Shown: piece by piece, positions 31,987 to 32,311 of the stretch
How the letters are laid out: every line of letters begins with the position of its first letter
Numbering within the stretch: the stretch's first letter is position 1
NCBI GenBank assembly: GCA_964649745.1
Contig: CAZYQI010000035.1
Coordinates: 1 to 32,311, forward strand
Origin: CAZEHS01 sp964649745
Lineage (GTDB): Bacteria > Bacillota > Clostridia > Peptostreptococcales > Acidaminobacteraceae
Reading direction: 5' to 3'
Length of the DNA: 32,311 nt
The notes under the pieces: generated by a model
The model's database searches: none
Told to the model about the DNA's origin: nothing
What the model saw: the letters and a program-made list of their open reading frames with translations, nothing else
Position numbers and translations under genes: made by a program

Positions 31987-32311
31987 CGTGATCCCCCTCG
32001 GAGTGCGAATGATATGATCGTAAAATTATTCTGACTACTTCTTTATCTTTGATTATAAACGAGTTATCGAAACAATGGCTGTACACCGAATATAAAATTT
32101 ATCCGATACCACGTTTCGCTTCTGAACGGCTGGCAGGAAAGGGGCAGAATAGTGGCAAAATTCAAATATCTGTGTATGCATCCCACAGAATACACTGAAA
32201 TGAATAGTTTAAGCGGTTTTGGCTCAAAGTATATTGTATACAAATACGCTCTATGCTCCCGTCTTTGACACTTTGAAGAGAAAAAAAGCTTGTAACCCCT
32301 TGCAAACAGGG
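31987..32311. other. Upstream region of chemoreceptor, no gene seen
   Basis: On the minus strand TTATAAT near 32052-32058 could be the -10 box of the chemoreceptor gene; I found no convincing sigma-D motif. The remainder is AT-rich. A perfect palindrome TTGTATACAA lies at 32234-32243, resembling GntR-type operators, and is probably linked to a gene beyond the window. Confidence 0.5.

Noticed and set aside
1..32311. tRNA, rRNA, CRISPR arrays, insertion sequences or prophage
   Set aside because: I saw no tRNA T-loop with matching acceptor stem, no rRNA blocks, no regularly spaced repeats and no transposase or integrase motifs.

Overview
The window looks like chromosome of a Gram-positive anaerobe of the class Clostridia. 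Signs are strong AAGGAGG-type ribosome binding sites, frequent TTG/GTG/ATG ambiguity at starts, TATAAT-like -10 boxes, hairpin plus U-tract terminators, and a gene set (MutS2, UvsE, PrdX/ProX-type deacylase, YitT, YczE, RocB-type peptidase, DUF2089, DUF3795, DUF3841) typical of Firmicutes. Base composition is moderate by eye. I see no tRNA, rRNA, CRISPR array, phage or insertion sequence; this is mostly core and semi-core genome in short operons.

Layout. 1-2200: the C-terminal part of a WYL regulator cut by the window edge, a DJ-1/PfpI protein, and a small Tudor-like protein. 2198-5300: a DNA and translation quality-control block, with MutY (minus), a ProX-type tRNA deacylase, and a UvsE UV endonuclease carrying a DUF1722 extension. 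5285-5960: a mazEF toxin-antitoxin pair with a clear promoter and palindrome. 6098-8421: a LysO-type lysine exporter, an unknown membrane protein and a GNAT acetyltransferase. 8466-10804: a consensus promoter, a leader of about 330 nt ending in stacked hairpins and a terminator, then a MutS2 without an Smr domain. 10950-13809: two tandem Mef-like MFS exporters. 13873-15180: a minus-strand DUF2089/SHOCT operon with a large inverted-repeat control region. 15282-16104: a small membrane protein with an in-frame TGA and a Cys-rich DUF3795 protein. 16230-21795: a RocB-type M20 peptidase, an Fe-S aldo/keto reductase and a Cache-HAMP-PAS-GGDEF-hemerythrin receptor. 21802-22566: mntP (minus) under a yybP-ykoY manganese riboswitch. 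22646-25000: an MFS transporter and a YeiH-type exporter (minus). 25240-29442: YitT, YczE, FetA, FetB, UPF0178 and DUF3841. 29524-31986: a soluble chemoreceptor fused to an oligopeptide-type solute-binding domain.

How the genes work together. Three themes recur. DNA maintenance is represented by MutY, UvsE-DUF1722 and MutS2. Metal and solute export is represented by LysO, MntP, FetAB, YeiH and three MFS pumps. Signalling is represented by the GGDEF-hemerythrin receptor and the methyl-accepting protein with a solute-binding domain. The most unusual items are the membrane-free MCP-SBP_bac_5 fusion, the UvsE-DUF1722 fusion, the long terminator-ended mutS2 leader, and the DUF2089 operon, whose proteins share duplicated modules.
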